64,000 nt of DNA from Pseudomonas morbosilactucae (GTDB lineage Bacteria; Pseudomonadota; Gammaproteobacteria; Pseudomonadales; Pseudomonadaceae), in the NCBI RefSeq assembly GCF_023241715.1, contig NZ_JALQCW010000078.1, positions 1 to 64,000 of the forward strand. The letters are read 5' to 3'. Positions 52,141 to 61,030 of the stretch are shown here, one piece after another. The translations under genes were made by a program, and so were the position numbers. The number at the start of each line of letters is the position of its first letter. Positions within the stretch are counted from its first letter, which is position 1. Below the pieces are notes generated by a model. It was not told the origin of the DNA, ran no database searches, and was given only the letters and a program-made list of their open reading frames with translations.

Positions 52141-53178
52141 ATGAAAGTCTTGTCGCTCGGTTCAGTTTTCTCCGTGATGTGCCTGACTGCCGGGGCCGCA
52201 TTGCCGGCGCTGGCGGCACAGATCACCTTTGTTTCCCAGGGCGGCACTTACCAGGAGGCGCAGACTAAGGCCATCCTCGACCCCGCCGCCAAACGCCTCA
52301 ATATCACCATCAAACAAGACAGCGTTCCCGATGCCTGGCCCATGGTCAAAGCCCAGGGCGAGGCCGGCAAACCGCTGTGGGATGTGATCGACACCCCGCC
52401 TTCGAACTGCCTGCGCGGCGGTCGCGAAGGGCTGATCGAACCCCTGGACCTGAGCAAGCTGCCAAACGTGCAGAGCATGCCCGAAGCCTATCGCACCCCG
52501 TATTCGGTGGCCTACGAGTTCTACTCCTCGGTGCTGGCCTACAACACCAAGGCCCTGAAAAAAGTGCCCCAGAGCTGGGCCGACTTCTGGAACGTCAAAG
52601 ACTTCCCCGGCGTGCGCGCCTTGCGCAACGACCCCATGGGCACCCTGGAGGCCGCGCTGCTGTCCGACGGCGTGCCCCGGGACAAGCTTTACCCCCTGGA
52701 CGTGGACCGGGCCTACAAGCGCCTGGAACAGATCAAGCCGGACATTGCTGTGTGGTGGAGTTCCGGCGGCCAGTCGGCGCAGCTGCTCAGCGACGGCGAA
52801 GTGGACATGCTGATGATCTGGAACGGCCGCGCCAGCGCGGTGCGCAAGGACAAGCCGGAGGTCGAGTTCACCTACAACGACGGGCTGTTGCAGAACACCC
52901 AGTTGTGCGTGCTGAAAAACGCCCCGAACTACGCCACCGCCTTGCAATTCATTAACGAGGCCATGTCCCCGGACCTGCAGGCCAACCTGCCGCTGCACAT
53001 CGATTACGGCCCGGGCAACCCGGCGGCCTTCAGCACCGGCAAGATCAGTGCGGAACGCGCCAAGGAACTCCCGAGCGCCCCGGATAACGCCGCCAAGCAA
53101 GCGTTGCTGTCCGAAGAGTGGTGGGCATCGCCGGCCGGTATTGCCGCCAAGGACCGCTGGCTGAAGTTCGTTCAGTAA
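52141..53178 (+). CDS. PotD-like ABC binding protein 2
   Basis: A periplasmic binding protein of 345 residues with a Sec signal (about 1-26, ends LPALA-AQ). The start QITFVSQGGTYQEAQTKAIL, SWADFWNVKDFPGVRALRN and MLMIWNGRASAV place it in the same COG0687 family as the gene at 47569, but the two are clearly diverged. The ATG at 52141 has AGGA upstream at 52129-52132. No permease genes adjoin it. An alcohol dehydrogenase-type GMC enzyme follows, suggesting an amino-alcohol or amine substrate (inference). Confidence 0.9.
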   Translation: MKVLSLGSVFSVMCLTAGAALPALAAQITFVSQGGTYQEAQTKAILDPAAKRLNITIKQDSVPDAWPMVKAQGEAGKPLWDVIDTPPSNCLRGGREGLIEPLDLSKLPNVQSMPEAYRTPYSVAYEFYSSVLAYNTKALKKVPQSWADFWNVKDFPGVRALRNDPMGTLEAALLSDGVPRDKLYPLDVDRAYKRLEQIKPDIAVWWSSGGQSAQLLSDGEVDMLMIWNGRASAVRKDKPEVEFTYNDGLLQNTQLCVLKNAPNYATALQFINEAMSPDLQANLPLHIDYGPGNPAAFSTGKISAERAKELPSAPDNAAKQALLSEEWWASPAGIAAKDRWLKFVQ

Positions 53179-53262
53179 CGCCATGCCGTACCCGGCGGCG
53201 AGCCGCCTTGTGGCGGTGCCGGCCGGGGTTGCTGATTCGATGGGTCGTCCACAGGGAATGCC

Positions 53263-54984
53263 ATGAGCACGATGATCGACTACCTCATCCTCGGGGGCGG
53301 TTCTGCCGGTTGCGTAATGGCGGCCCGGCTCTCCGAGGACCCGGACAAACAGGTGTGCCTGGTGGAGGCCGGGCGCGATATTTCGGCGTCGAGCATGCCG
53401 CCGGAGATTCGCAGTCGCTACCCGGGCCGGGCTTACCTGGACCTGGGCAATATCTGGCAGCGCCTCAACGCCTTGATGGGCACTGGCGCGCGTCAGCAGC
53501 GGCGTTACGAGCAGGCACGAATCCTTGGCGGCGGCTCGGCGATCAATGCCCTGATGACCAATCGCGGTGCTCCCGCCGACTATGACGAATGGCAGCAACT
53601 GGGCGCCGAAGGCTGGGGCTGGGACAACTGCCTGCCGTACTTTCGCAAGCTGGAAAACGACACGGATTTCAACGGCCCGCTGCACGGCCAGGACGGCCCG
53701 TTGCGCATTCGTCGGACCCCGGACGCGGCCCTCTCGCCCTTTGTCAAAGGGGTGATTGGCGCCTTGGGCGAGCAGGGCCTGCAACGCAAACCGGACCAGA
53801 ACGGCCCCTGGGAAGACGGGGTGTATGTCGGTGCGATTGGCGTCAGCGAGGCGGGCGAACGCATTCCCACCTCGGTGTGCTACCTGACCGATGAGGTGCG
53901 CCGGCGCAGTAACCTGAGCATCCGCACCGATTGCCTGGTGGAGCGCGTGCTGTTCAAGCACAAGCGTGCGGTGGGCGCATGCCTGCGCCTGGCCAATGGG
54001 CAAGTCCTGGAGCTGGAGGCACGTGAGGTGATCATCTGCGCTGGGGCAATCCACAGCCCGGCGCTGTTGATGCGCAGCGGCGTCGGCCCGTTGAACGAGC
54101 TGCTCGATCTGGGCATCGAGTTGGTGGCGGACCGCCCTGGTGTGGGGGGCAACCTGATGGAGCATCCGTCGATTGCGGTGTCGGCACTCTTGACTCGCGA
54201 GGGCCGCACGCCCTTTGCCAACGAACACCATGAGCAGGCGATCGTGCGTTTTTCTTCCGGCCTGGCGCAGACGCCGAGCGGCGATATGCACGGCGCCATC
54301 CTGTCCCGTTCGGGCTGGCACTCCATCGGCTATCGCCTGGGGTCGATGTTTTTCTGGGTCAACAAATCCTATTCCCGTGGGCGGGTGCGGCTGGTCTCAG
54401 CGGACCCGTTGCAAGAGCCCGATGTGCAGTTCGACATGCTCTCCGACCCGCGGGATTTTCAACGCCTGAAAGACGCCTTGCGCTTTGGCGCTCGCACCCT
54501 GGGGGCCGCCTCCCTGGATGCGCAACGCAGCGTGGTGTTCCCTTCCAGCTATTCGCCTCGGGTGGCCAAGGTGGCGCGCCCGGGAGGGATCAACGGGCTG
54601 TTGCGTGGCACCTTGAGCGGCTTGCTGGACCTGGCCGGGCCGTTGCGTGGCTGGCTGATCCGGCGCCTGGTGACCCAGGGCGTGACCCTGCAAGGGTTGC
54701 TGGCCGACGACGCGGCGCTGGGGGCGTTTGTGCGTAGCCAGGTCGGTGGCACCTGGCACCCGTCCGGCACCTGCCGCATGGGCCGCGCCGATGATCCGCA
54801 GGCGGTGACCTTGAGCGATGGCCGGGTGATCGGCGTCAGTCGGTTGCGGGTGTGTGACGCCTCGCTGATGCCATCGATCCCCTGTGCCAACACCAACGTG
54901 CCGACCCTCATGCTGGCCGAACGTATCGCAGACCTGATCAAGGCCGACGCGGCACAGGAGGCCCGGAAGGCCGCGACCGCCTGA
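53263..54984 (+). CDS. GMC-family FAD oxidoreductase (choline-dehydrogenase-like)
   Basis: A 573-residue flavoenzyme that oxidises alcohols to aldehydes. The FAD motif YLILGGGSAGCVMAARLSED is near 7-26, with RILGGGSAINALMTNRGAP (GMC signature 1), GAIHSPALLMRSGVGP (signature 2) and C-terminal HPSGTCRMG with the catalytic His, plus CANTNVPTLMLAERIAD. It is co-directional with the binding protein (84-base gap) and convergent with an aldehyde dehydrogenase gene. That suggests alcohol to aldehyde to acid steps for an imported substrate. Confidence 0.92.
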   Translation: MSTMIDYLILGGGSAGCVMAARLSEDPDKQVCLVEAGRDISASSMPPEIRSRYPGRAYLDLGNIWQRLNALMGTGARQQRRYEQARILGGGSAINALMTNRGAPADYDEWQQLGAEGWGWDNCLPYFRKLENDTDFNGPLHGQDGPLRIRRTPDAALSPFVKGVIGALGEQGLQRKPDQNGPWEDGVYVGAIGVSEAGERIPTSVCYLTDEVRRRSNLSIRTDCLVERVLFKHKRAVGACLRLANGQVLELEAREVIICAGAIHSPALLMRSGVGPLNELLDLGIELVADRPGVGGNLMEHPSIAVSALLTREGRTPFANEHHEQAIVRFSSGLAQTPSGDMHGAILSRSGWHSIGYRLGSMFFWVNKSYSRGRVRLVSADPLQEPDVQFDMLSDPRDFQRLKDALRFGARTLGAASLDAQRSVVFPSSYSPRVAKVARPGGINGLLRGTLSGLLDLAGPLRGWLIRRLVTQGVTLQGLLADDAALGAFVRSQVGGTWHPSGTCRMGRADDPQAVTLSDGRVIGVSRLRVCDASLMPSIPCANTNVPTLMLAERIADLIKADAAQEARKAATA

Positions 54985-55001
54985 GGGGCGGTCGCGGTTT
55001 T
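54973..55001 (+). terminator. rho-independent terminator of the GMC gene
   Basis: GCGACCGCC/GGCGGTCGC forms a 9-bp stem with a TGAGG loop, followed by GGTTTTA. The left arm overlaps the last codons of the GMC gene. Confidence 0.8.
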
Positions 55002-55013
55002 ACTGCTGTAAGG

Positions 55014-56440
55014 TCAGTGGCCGTAGCCGACAATGCCCTTGGTTTCCAGAAAGGCCTCCAAACCCCATTCGGCGTATTCCCGGCCATTGCCCGACTGCTT
55101 GTAGCCGCCAAAGGGCGCGGCGCTGTCCCAGTCCGGGTAGTTGAGGTAGACGCTGCCGGCACGCAATTGCAGGGCCACTTTGCGCGCCCGTTGCAGGTCC
55201 GCCGATTGCACGTAGGCGGCCAGGCCGAACACGCTGTCGTTGGCCATGGCAATGGCGTGCGCCTCATCGCTGTAGGGCAGGATCACCAGCACCGGGCCGA
55301 AGATTTCCTCGCGGGCGATGGTCATTTGCGGGGTCACTCCGGCAAACACCGTGGGCTGCACGTAGTAACCGCGCTCCAGGCCCTGGGGGCGCCCCAAACC
55401 ACCGGCCACCAATTGCGCGCCCTGTTCCAGGCCGATGCCGATCATGCGCTGGATGGCCAGGTACTGCCGTTCGCTGATCACCGGGCCCAGGGTGGTGTCG
55501 TCGGCATCCGGCGGGCCCGGGCGATGGGCCTGGGCCGCGCGGGCGGCAATCGCCACCACCTGGTCGTGCAGGGCCTCGGGCACCAGCATGCGTGTCGGCG
55601 CGTTGCAGGATTGGCCGCTGTTGTTGAAGCAGGCATTCACCCCTTGGGTCACCGCGGCCTCCAGGGCCACGTCGTCGAGCAGGATATTCGCTGACTTGCC
55701 CCCCAGTTCCTGGTGCACGCGCTTGACCGTGGGCGCTGCCAGTCGGGCGATTTCCACCCCGGCCCGGGTTGAACCGGTGAACGACACCATGTCGATGTCC
55801 GGATGGGCGGCCAGGGCGCGCCGACCGTGGGGCCGTCGCCATTGATCAGGTTGAAGACCCCGGGCGGCACCCCGGCGCTGTGCAGCACCTCGGCGAAAAT
55901 CAGCGCGTTGAGCGGGGCGATTTCACTGGGTTTGAGCACCATGGTGCAGCCGGCGGCCAGGGCCGGCGCGACCTTGCACACGATCTGGTTGATCGGCCAG
56001 TTCCACGGGGTAATCAGCGCCACCACGCCCACCGCTTCCTGGTTGATCAGGGTGGTGCCCCGTTGCAGTTGAAAGTCGAAGTGCTCCAGGCTGCGGATCA
56101 ACTGTTCCAGGTGCATACGGCCGATCCCGGCCTGCCAGGCGTGGGACAGTGCGCGGGGTGCGCCGACCTCGCGGGTGATGGCATCGGCAATCTCGTCGTA
56201 GCGTTGCAGGTACGCCTGCAGCACATCCTGCAGCAAGGCCTTGCGTTCGGCGGGGGAGGTGGCGGAAAAATCCGGAAAGGCTTTTTTCGCCGCCTGCACG
56301 GCGGCCTCGACGTCGTTGCGGTCGCCCAGGGCGATCTCGCTGAAGGCGGTTTCAGTGGCCGGGTCGATCACCGCCAGGCGTTCGCGACCGTGGGGCTCGA
56401 CCCAGCGACCGTCGATGTAGAACTGCAGAGCGTGTTCCAT
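55014..56440 (-). pseudogene. NAD(P)-dependent aldehyde dehydrogenase, frameshifted
   Basis: The N-terminal part (from MEHALQFYIDGRWVEPHGRE) holds the coenzyme domain: ITPWNWPINQIVCKVAPALA, LKPSEIAPLNALI and FNLINGDGPTVGAP. The frame is lost at a CCC run at 55814-55816, and the adjacent frame resumes with DMVSFTGSTRAGVEIARLA. It contains the catalytic glutamate region HQELGGKS, catalytic cysteine in NNSGQSCNAPTR, and EEIFGPVLVI. Adding one C gives about 475 residues, normal for the family. A sequence error is quite possible. It faces the GMC gene and probably oxidised its aldehyde product. Confidence 0.88.
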
Positions 56441-56588
56441 GAAGTTGGCGCCTCTTGCTGGTCTTGAAAAGTACGCCGCGAGCCGGGCACAGGAACGGGG
56501 CGGGCGGGGCGTCTGGCGTCGCAAGATTAGTCGCGGCTTTTGTGCGACGGCAATTTACTAATAGTTGGGCCAGGCATAATATCAAGTC

Positions 56589-57548
56589 ATGTCAAATCTC
56601 CGTCGTAAACTCCCCAGCTCCAGTTCCCTGTTCGTTTTCGAGGCAGCCGCTCGTTGTGGCAGCTTTACCCGGGCGGCGGAAGAACTTTGTGTCAGCCAGC
56701 CGGCGGTCAGTCGCATGCTGGCGCGCCTCGAAGAGCACCTCGGGGTGCAGTTGTTCGAACGTGTGCGGGGCGGCGCCCGGCTCACTGAAAGCGGCAGCAT
56801 TCTCTATCGCCGGGTCCAGGAAGGGTTCGCCACCATCGAGACCGCCATCAGCGAAATCGAGTCCCGGGCCACGGGCCTGGAGACCATTACCTTGTCGGTG
56901 TCCACGGCCTTCACCACCCACTGGCTGATGCCGCGCATGAGTCGCTTCAGCGAAGCCTTTCCCAGTGTCGACCTGCGCTTCCAACTGATGTCGGGGAAGA
57001 TCGGCGGGCCGTTGGTGGACGTCGACCTGGGCATGCGCTACCTCGAGGTCGGAAGCCTGAAAGCCACGGATATGCTGGTGTTGCCCGAAATCACCATTCC
57101 CCTGTGCAACCGCCAGTACCACGCTGACCTGCTCCAGCAGGGCACGCGTAAACAGCCCCGGACCCTGATCAGCATGGACAGCCAGGAGCGCGGTTGGGTC
57201 GAGCATTTCGACACCCTGGGCCAGCGTCCGGGGGTGGCTGACAACAGCCTGGTGTTCTCCGATTATGCGGTGGTGGTACAAGCCGCCTTGCTCGGCCAGG
57301 GCATGGCATTGGGCTGGTTGAATGTGGTTTCCCATTGCCTGGCCAAGGGCGAGTTGCTGCCGGCGGCGGACCAGGTTCGGGTCAGTGCGCGACGTTGTTG
57401 CCTGGTGTCGCCGGGCAACCGGCCGTTGCGTCCCTTGGTGGCGGCAGTGAGGGACTGGATCGTTACCGAAATGCACAATGACCTGGCGCAAATCGATGCC
57501 GCCTACCCACATTTGCGCCTGGCTGAGGTCATTCGATCGACGCTATAA
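56589..57548 (+). CDS. LysR-family regulator (GcvA-like)
   Basis: A 319-residue LysR-type regulator with a winged helix at about 14-60 (FVFEAAARCGSFTRAAEELCVSQPAVSRMLARLEEHLG), an effector domain with TLSVSTAFTTHWLMPRMSRF, and a GMALGW hinge near the end. The long opening and HWLMPRM motif are typical of the GcvA subgroup. It is divergent from the aldehyde dehydrogenase gene (148-base gap), so it probably regulates that gene and perhaps the downstream oxidase block. Confidence 0.92.
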   Translation: MSNLRRKLPSSSSLFVFEAAARCGSFTRAAEELCVSQPAVSRMLARLEEHLGVQLFERVRGGARLTESGSILYRRVQEGFATIETAISEIESRATGLETITLSVSTAFTTHWLMPRMSRFSEAFPSVDLRFQLMSGKIGGPLVDVDLGMRYLEVGSLKATDMLVLPEITIPLCNRQYHADLLQQGTRKQPRTLISMDSQERGWVEHFDTLGQRPGVADNSLVFSDYAVVVQAALLGQGMALGWLNVVSHCLAKGELLPAADQVRVSARRCCLVSPGNRPLRPLVAAVRDWIVTEMHNDLAQIDAAYPHLRLAEVIRSTL

Positions 57549-57691
57549 GGGGGCTGTGCCGCCGCAAGTAAAAAAACAGTAGGTTATGCCTCAGGGGTGG
57601 CTGAAAACGGAATATTGCTTGCCGCGGCGAGGTCGATAATCCATCCAGACGGATTTTCCGATCCCCCCTGACCTACCTTGCGGAGCGCTTT

Positions 57692-58396
57692 ATGTCATTC
57701 AAGCAGTTCAAAGCCCTGACGTTTGATGTTGTCGGCACCCTGATCGATTTCGAAGCCGGGATTCTGGCCCATGTCCGTGAAGTGGCGGGGGAGGCCGGCC
57801 AGGCCCGTAGCGATGACGAGATTCTCAAGGCCTATCGCGAAGCCCGGGCGTTGCCGGATTCCGGCTGGTGGCCCGATGACCTGGAGCGCTGCTACCACCT
57901 GATCGCCGCCAAGCTCGGCCTGCCGGACAACGATGAATATGCGCGCGGCCTGGCCCTGGCGGTGCAGAACTTCCCGGCCTTCCCGGACTCGGTGGCCGCC
58001 CTCAAGCGCCTGCGCAAGCACTTCAAGCTGGTGGCCACCACCAACTCGCAGATCTGGGCCCTGGACTACATGGCCAAGACCCTGGATGAGCCGTTCGACG
58101 TCAAGGTCACGGTGGACGACGTGCGCTTCGAGAAGCCCGACCCGCAGTTCTTTGCCTACACCCGTGGCGTGCTGGCGACCCAGGGCATTGTTTTTGAAGA
58201 AATCCTGCACGTGGCCCAGAGCCAATACCACGACATCGGCGTGGCCGTGCGCCTGGGCTACCAGGTGTGCTGGATCGAACGCCGGCACGCCCAGAAGGGC
58301 AGCGGCGGCACCCTGGAATCCGAGCACACCAAGCCCCACTACCACTACCATTCCCTGGCCCAGCTGGCCGACGCGGTAGAGCAGGAACTGGGTTGA
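57692..58396 (+). CDS. HAD-superfamily hydrolase (haloacid-dehalogenase-like)
   Basis: A 234-residue HAD-I hydrolase with an alpha-helical cap. Motif I is FDVVGTLID with nucleophile D12, and the usual second aspartate is replaced by valine, as in dehalogenase-type rather than phosphatase-type members. Motif II is TTNSQ (Asn and Ser), motif III is K in RFEKPDP, and motif IV is HVAQSQYHD. A histidine-rich stretch near 206-216 (EHTKPHYHYHS) is noteworthy. It starts a three-gene run with an FAD oxidase and a bicupin. A second HAD paralogue lacking the catalytic residues is encoded at 61031-61717. Confidence 0.88.
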   Translation: MSFKQFKALTFDVVGTLIDFEAGILAHVREVAGEAGQARSDDEILKAYREARALPDSGWWPDDLERCYHLIAAKLGLPDNDEYARGLALAVQNFPAFPDSVAALKRLRKHFKLVATTNSQIWALDYMAKTLDEPFDVKVTVDDVRFEKPDPQFFAYTRGVLATQGIVFEEILHVAQSQYHDIGVAVRLGYQVCWIERRHAQKGSGGTLESEHTKPHYHYHSLAQLADAVEQELG

Positions 58397-58451
58397 GCCC
58401 CCGGGCGCTGCAGCCATCGTGCCGGCGCCCCTTTTTTCTCGGAAGCCGGCA

Positions 58452-59735
58452 ATGACTCTTCAGACCTTATGGGCGGCCACCGCCGAACCCGGCCCCGCGC
58501 TGCAATCCCTTGAAGGTGAGCGCCAGTGCGACGTGGCGATCATCGGCGCCGGCTACACCGGCTTGAGCGCCGCCCGGCATATCGCCCTGAGCGGCCGCGA
58601 GCCGTTGCTGATCGACGCCAAGACCCTGGCTTGGGGTGCCAGCGGGCGCAACGGCGGGGTGGTGTCGCCCAAGTTTCGTGTGGGCTTCGCCGCGCTGATG
58701 GCGCGCTTTGGCCGTGACACCGCCTTGCGCATGTACCGCACCGGCTATGACGCCGTGGACAGCCTGGTGGAAACCGTCGAAGCCCTGGGTCTCGACGAAG
58801 CCCGGCTGCACTTGGGCGGGCACATCGCCGCGGCCCACAATCCTCATGCCCTGGCCGGGCTGCAAGCTACTGCCGAGTGGATCAAGCGCGAAACCGGCGG
58901 CGCCTCCTCCTTTATGCTCAGTGCTGCCGAAGTCGCGGAATACACCGGCTCCAACCTGTTTCACGGCGGCCTGCTGACCCCCAAGGCGGGCGGTATCCAC
59001 CCGCTGAACTACGCCCGGGGCATGGCCCGCAGCCTCACCGGCAATGGGGTCAAGATTTACATCAACAGCCCGGCGCAAAAGGTCCATCGCGATGGCCAAC
59101 GGATGATCATCGAAACGCCCCAGGGACGGATCAGTGCGCGGCAGGTGATCTACGCCACCAACGGCTATTCGGACCTGACCCCGGTCACCGATACGCTGCA
59201 CCGACGGCTGATTCCCTTTCGCAGCGCGATCATCGCCACCGAGCCCCTGGCGCCTGCGGTGCTGGCCACGCTGATGCCCGGCGGCCAGGTCTGCGGCGAC
59301 ACCAAGCGTATGCTGCGCTGGTTCCGGGTGGTGGGTGACCGGTTGATCTTTGGCGGTCGCGGGGCCTTCGGCAAAAACGATTCCGAGACGGCGTTCCGTG
59401 CCTTGCAGCGCAGCATGGGGGAGGTGTTCCCGGTGTTGCGTGACCAGCCCATCGCCTATCGCTGGTCAGGCCTAGTGGCCATGACCCTGGACTACCTGCC
59501 CCATGCCGGTCAGCTTGACGAGCAAAGCTTCTATGCCATTGGCTATAACGGTGGCGGGGTGGCAATGTCCACCTACATGGGCGGGCAACTGGCGCGCATG
59601 ACCGCAGGCGAAAAGGTTGACCTTGGCCTGCTGGCCGGCGAAAAATTCCAGCCCATTCCCCTGCATGCCTTCCGCGCCCCGGGCGTTCGCCTGGCCGCAG
59701 GCTGGCAGCAGTTCCTCGACCTTATTGGTCGCTAA
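58452..59735 (+). CDS. FAD-dependent amine oxidase/dehydrogenase (DadA/PuuB-like)
   Basis: A flavoprotein of 427 residues of the DAO family. The dinucleotide motif DVAIIGAGYTGLSAARHIA is near 28-46, with ASGRNGGVVSPKFRVGF next, a typical feature of gamma-glutamylputrescine oxidase PuuB and its relatives. The late segment YAIGYNGGGVAMSTYMGG closes the FAD site. It probably removes an amino group or oxidises a secondary amine. ATG 58452 is preferred over an upstream GTG at 58419. It lies 55 bases after the HAD gene and 17 bases before the cupin gene. Confidence 0.88.
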   Translation: MTLQTLWAATAEPGPALQSLEGERQCDVAIIGAGYTGLSAARHIALSGREPLLIDAKTLAWGASGRNGGVVSPKFRVGFAALMARFGRDTALRMYRTGYDAVDSLVETVEALGLDEARLHLGGHIAAAHNPHALAGLQATAEWIKRETGGASSFMLSAAEVAEYTGSNLFHGGLLTPKAGGIHPLNYARGMARSLTGNGVKIYINSPAQKVHRDGQRMIIETPQGRISARQVIYATNGYSDLTPVTDTLHRRLIPFRSAIIATEPLAPAVLATLMPGGQVCGDTKRMLRWFRVVGDRLIFGGRGAFGKNDSETAFRALQRSMGEVFPVLRDQPIAYRWSGLVAMTLDYLPHAGQLDEQSFYAIGYNGGGVAMSTYMGGQLARMTAGEKVDLGLLAGEKFQPIPLHAFRAPGVRLAAGWQQFLDLIGR

Positions 59736-59752
59736 GCCGAGAGTCTGAAGAC

Positions 59753-60463
59753 ATGCCTGCGATGTTGCATTACTCCCATCCGGCCAGCGCCCGGCGCTTG
59801 CCCAGCGACAACCTGACCTGGGTCGACGACCCCCTGGCCAATGGCCGCGCCCTGAACTGGCATGACTCTGCCCAAGGCTACGCCGTGGGCATGTACCAGA
59901 GTCCTGGCACGCAACGGGTGATCGAAAACTTTCCTTGGGTGGAACTGGGCATCGTCGAGTCCGGCACCCTGATTCTGCAGGGCGAAGGCTTCAGGATCGG
60001 CCTGCACCCGGGGGACTGTTTTGTGATTCCCCGGGGCATCACCCTGGACTGGCACCAGCCCGGCGAGTTGCGTTACCTGTGCATGGTCTTTCCCGGCCTG
60101 TCGCGCACCGCGCCGATGCCGCGCCTGCCGCTGAAGATTGATCCGTGCCTGGCGTTGCAGCCGTGCGATCCGCCGGCTGTCGAGGTGTTGCTCAGCCCGA
60201 CGCCCCAGGCCTGGAGCCAGACCCTGTTCAGCGTCGCCAACCTGCGGATCGGTCTCTGGGAGTGTGAAGCCTATGAGCGCAAGACCGTTGAGCCGGGCTA
60301 CTGCGAGTTGATGCACGTCCTCAAGGGGGCCATCACCCTCAGCCCCGAGGGCGCTGCGCCTTGCACCATCAAGGCCGGGGAGACCGTGGTGGTGCCGGTG
60401 GGGGCGAGCAATGCCTGGACCAGCACCGAGACCGTCCGCAAGATTTTCTGCATCCTTTCCTGA
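59753..60463 (+). CDS. bicupin protein (EutQ/DUF861-like)
   Basis: A 236-residue protein with two cupin barrels. The first has LGIVESGTLILQGEGFRIGLHPGDCFVIPRG (about 62-92), and the second has CELMHVLKGAITLSPEG and TIKAGETVVVPVG (about 184-225). Second-domain residues resemble the DUF861/(S)-ureidoglycine-type cupins found beside amine oxidases. Metal ligands are incomplete in the first barrel (E, G, G pattern, few His), so it may be a sensor or binding protein rather than an enzyme. It is the last gene of the rightward block. Confidence 0.8.
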   Translation: MPAMLHYSHPASARRLPSDNLTWVDDPLANGRALNWHDSAQGYAVGMYQSPGTQRVIENFPWVELGIVESGTLILQGEGFRIGLHPGDCFVIPRGITLDWHQPGELRYLCMVFPGLSRTAPMPRLPLKIDPCLALQPCDPPAVEVLLSPTPQAWSQTLFSVANLRIGLWECEAYERKTVEPGYCELMHVLKGAITLSPEGAAPCTIKAGETVVVPVGASNAWTSTETVRKIFCILS

Positions 60464-60472
60464 CACCCGCCT

Positions 60473-60488
60473 GGGGCCGTTCGGCCCC
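60473..60488. terminator. short convergent terminator-like hairpin
   Basis: GGGGCC/GGCCCC with loop GTTC lies in the 39-base gap between the convergent cupin and Lrp genes. On the plus strand it is followed by GTTCATTCT, only moderately T-rich. Confidence 0.55.
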
Positions 60489-60502
60489 GTTCATTCTATC
60501 GA

Positions 60503-60994
60503 TCAGGCCGAGCGCAGCAGGCTGCGCAGGGGCACGGTGCTCTTGACCACCGGCGACTTGATGACGATGTAGCTGAAGTACTTCTCGATGCCGATGTTCT
60601 TGTCCAGGATCGACTCCATCAGCTCCTGGTAGTGCTGGATGCTGCTGGTGAGAAAACGCACCAGGTAGTCATAGCCACCGCTGATCAAATGGCACTCCAG
60701 GACTTCGTCGATATTGCGGATGCTCGACTCGAACTTGGCGAAGTCGGAACGCTTGTGGTCGGAGAGGGTGACTTCGGTGAACACCGTCACCGAGTTGGCG
60801 AACTTGGCCAGGTTGACGTGGGCTTCATAGCCGCTGATGTAGCCCGCCGCTTCCAGGCGCTTGACCCGTTGCAGGCAGGGGCTGGGGGACAGTCCGACGG
60901 CTTCGGCGAGGCTGACGTTGGTCATGCGTCCGTCTTTTTGCAGCTGGACCAGGATGTTGATGTCGATACGATCGAGTTTGGTTACCGCTTCCAT
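60503..60994 (-). CDS. Lrp/AsnC-family regulator
   Basis: A 163-residue feast/famine regulator. The N-terminal helix-turn-helix is near 7-50 (LDRIDINILVQLQKDGRMTNVSLAEAVGLSPSPCLQRVKRLEAAGYI), followed by the RAM ligand-binding domain with VLECHLISGGYDYLVRF. Lrp-type proteins sense amino acids or amine catabolites. Its AGGAG site is six bases before the ATG. It sits between the cupin and HAD-like genes in a leftward arm that begins at the aminotransferase, so it is the natural regulator of this amine block. Confidence 0.92.
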   Translation of the reverse strand: MEAVTKLDRIDINILVQLQKDGRMTNVSLAEAVGLSPSPCLQRVKRLEAAGYISGYEAHVNLAKFANSVTVFTEVTLSDHKRSDFAKFESSIRNIDEVLECHLISGGYDYLVRFLTSSIQHYQELMESILDKNIGIEKYFSYIVIKSPVVKSTVPLRSLLRSA

Positions 60995-61030
60995 CGTTGA
61001 CTCCTCGCAATGTCAGTCTTGAATACTGGG

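Noticed and set aside
52162..54321. A 719-codon open frame on the minus strand
   Set aside because: Antisense to the binding protein and GMC oxidoreductase genes; no motif was found in it.
57595..57620. Possible sigma54 promoter before the HAD hydrolase gene
   Set aside because: TGGC and TTGC are present but the spacing is about six bases too long.
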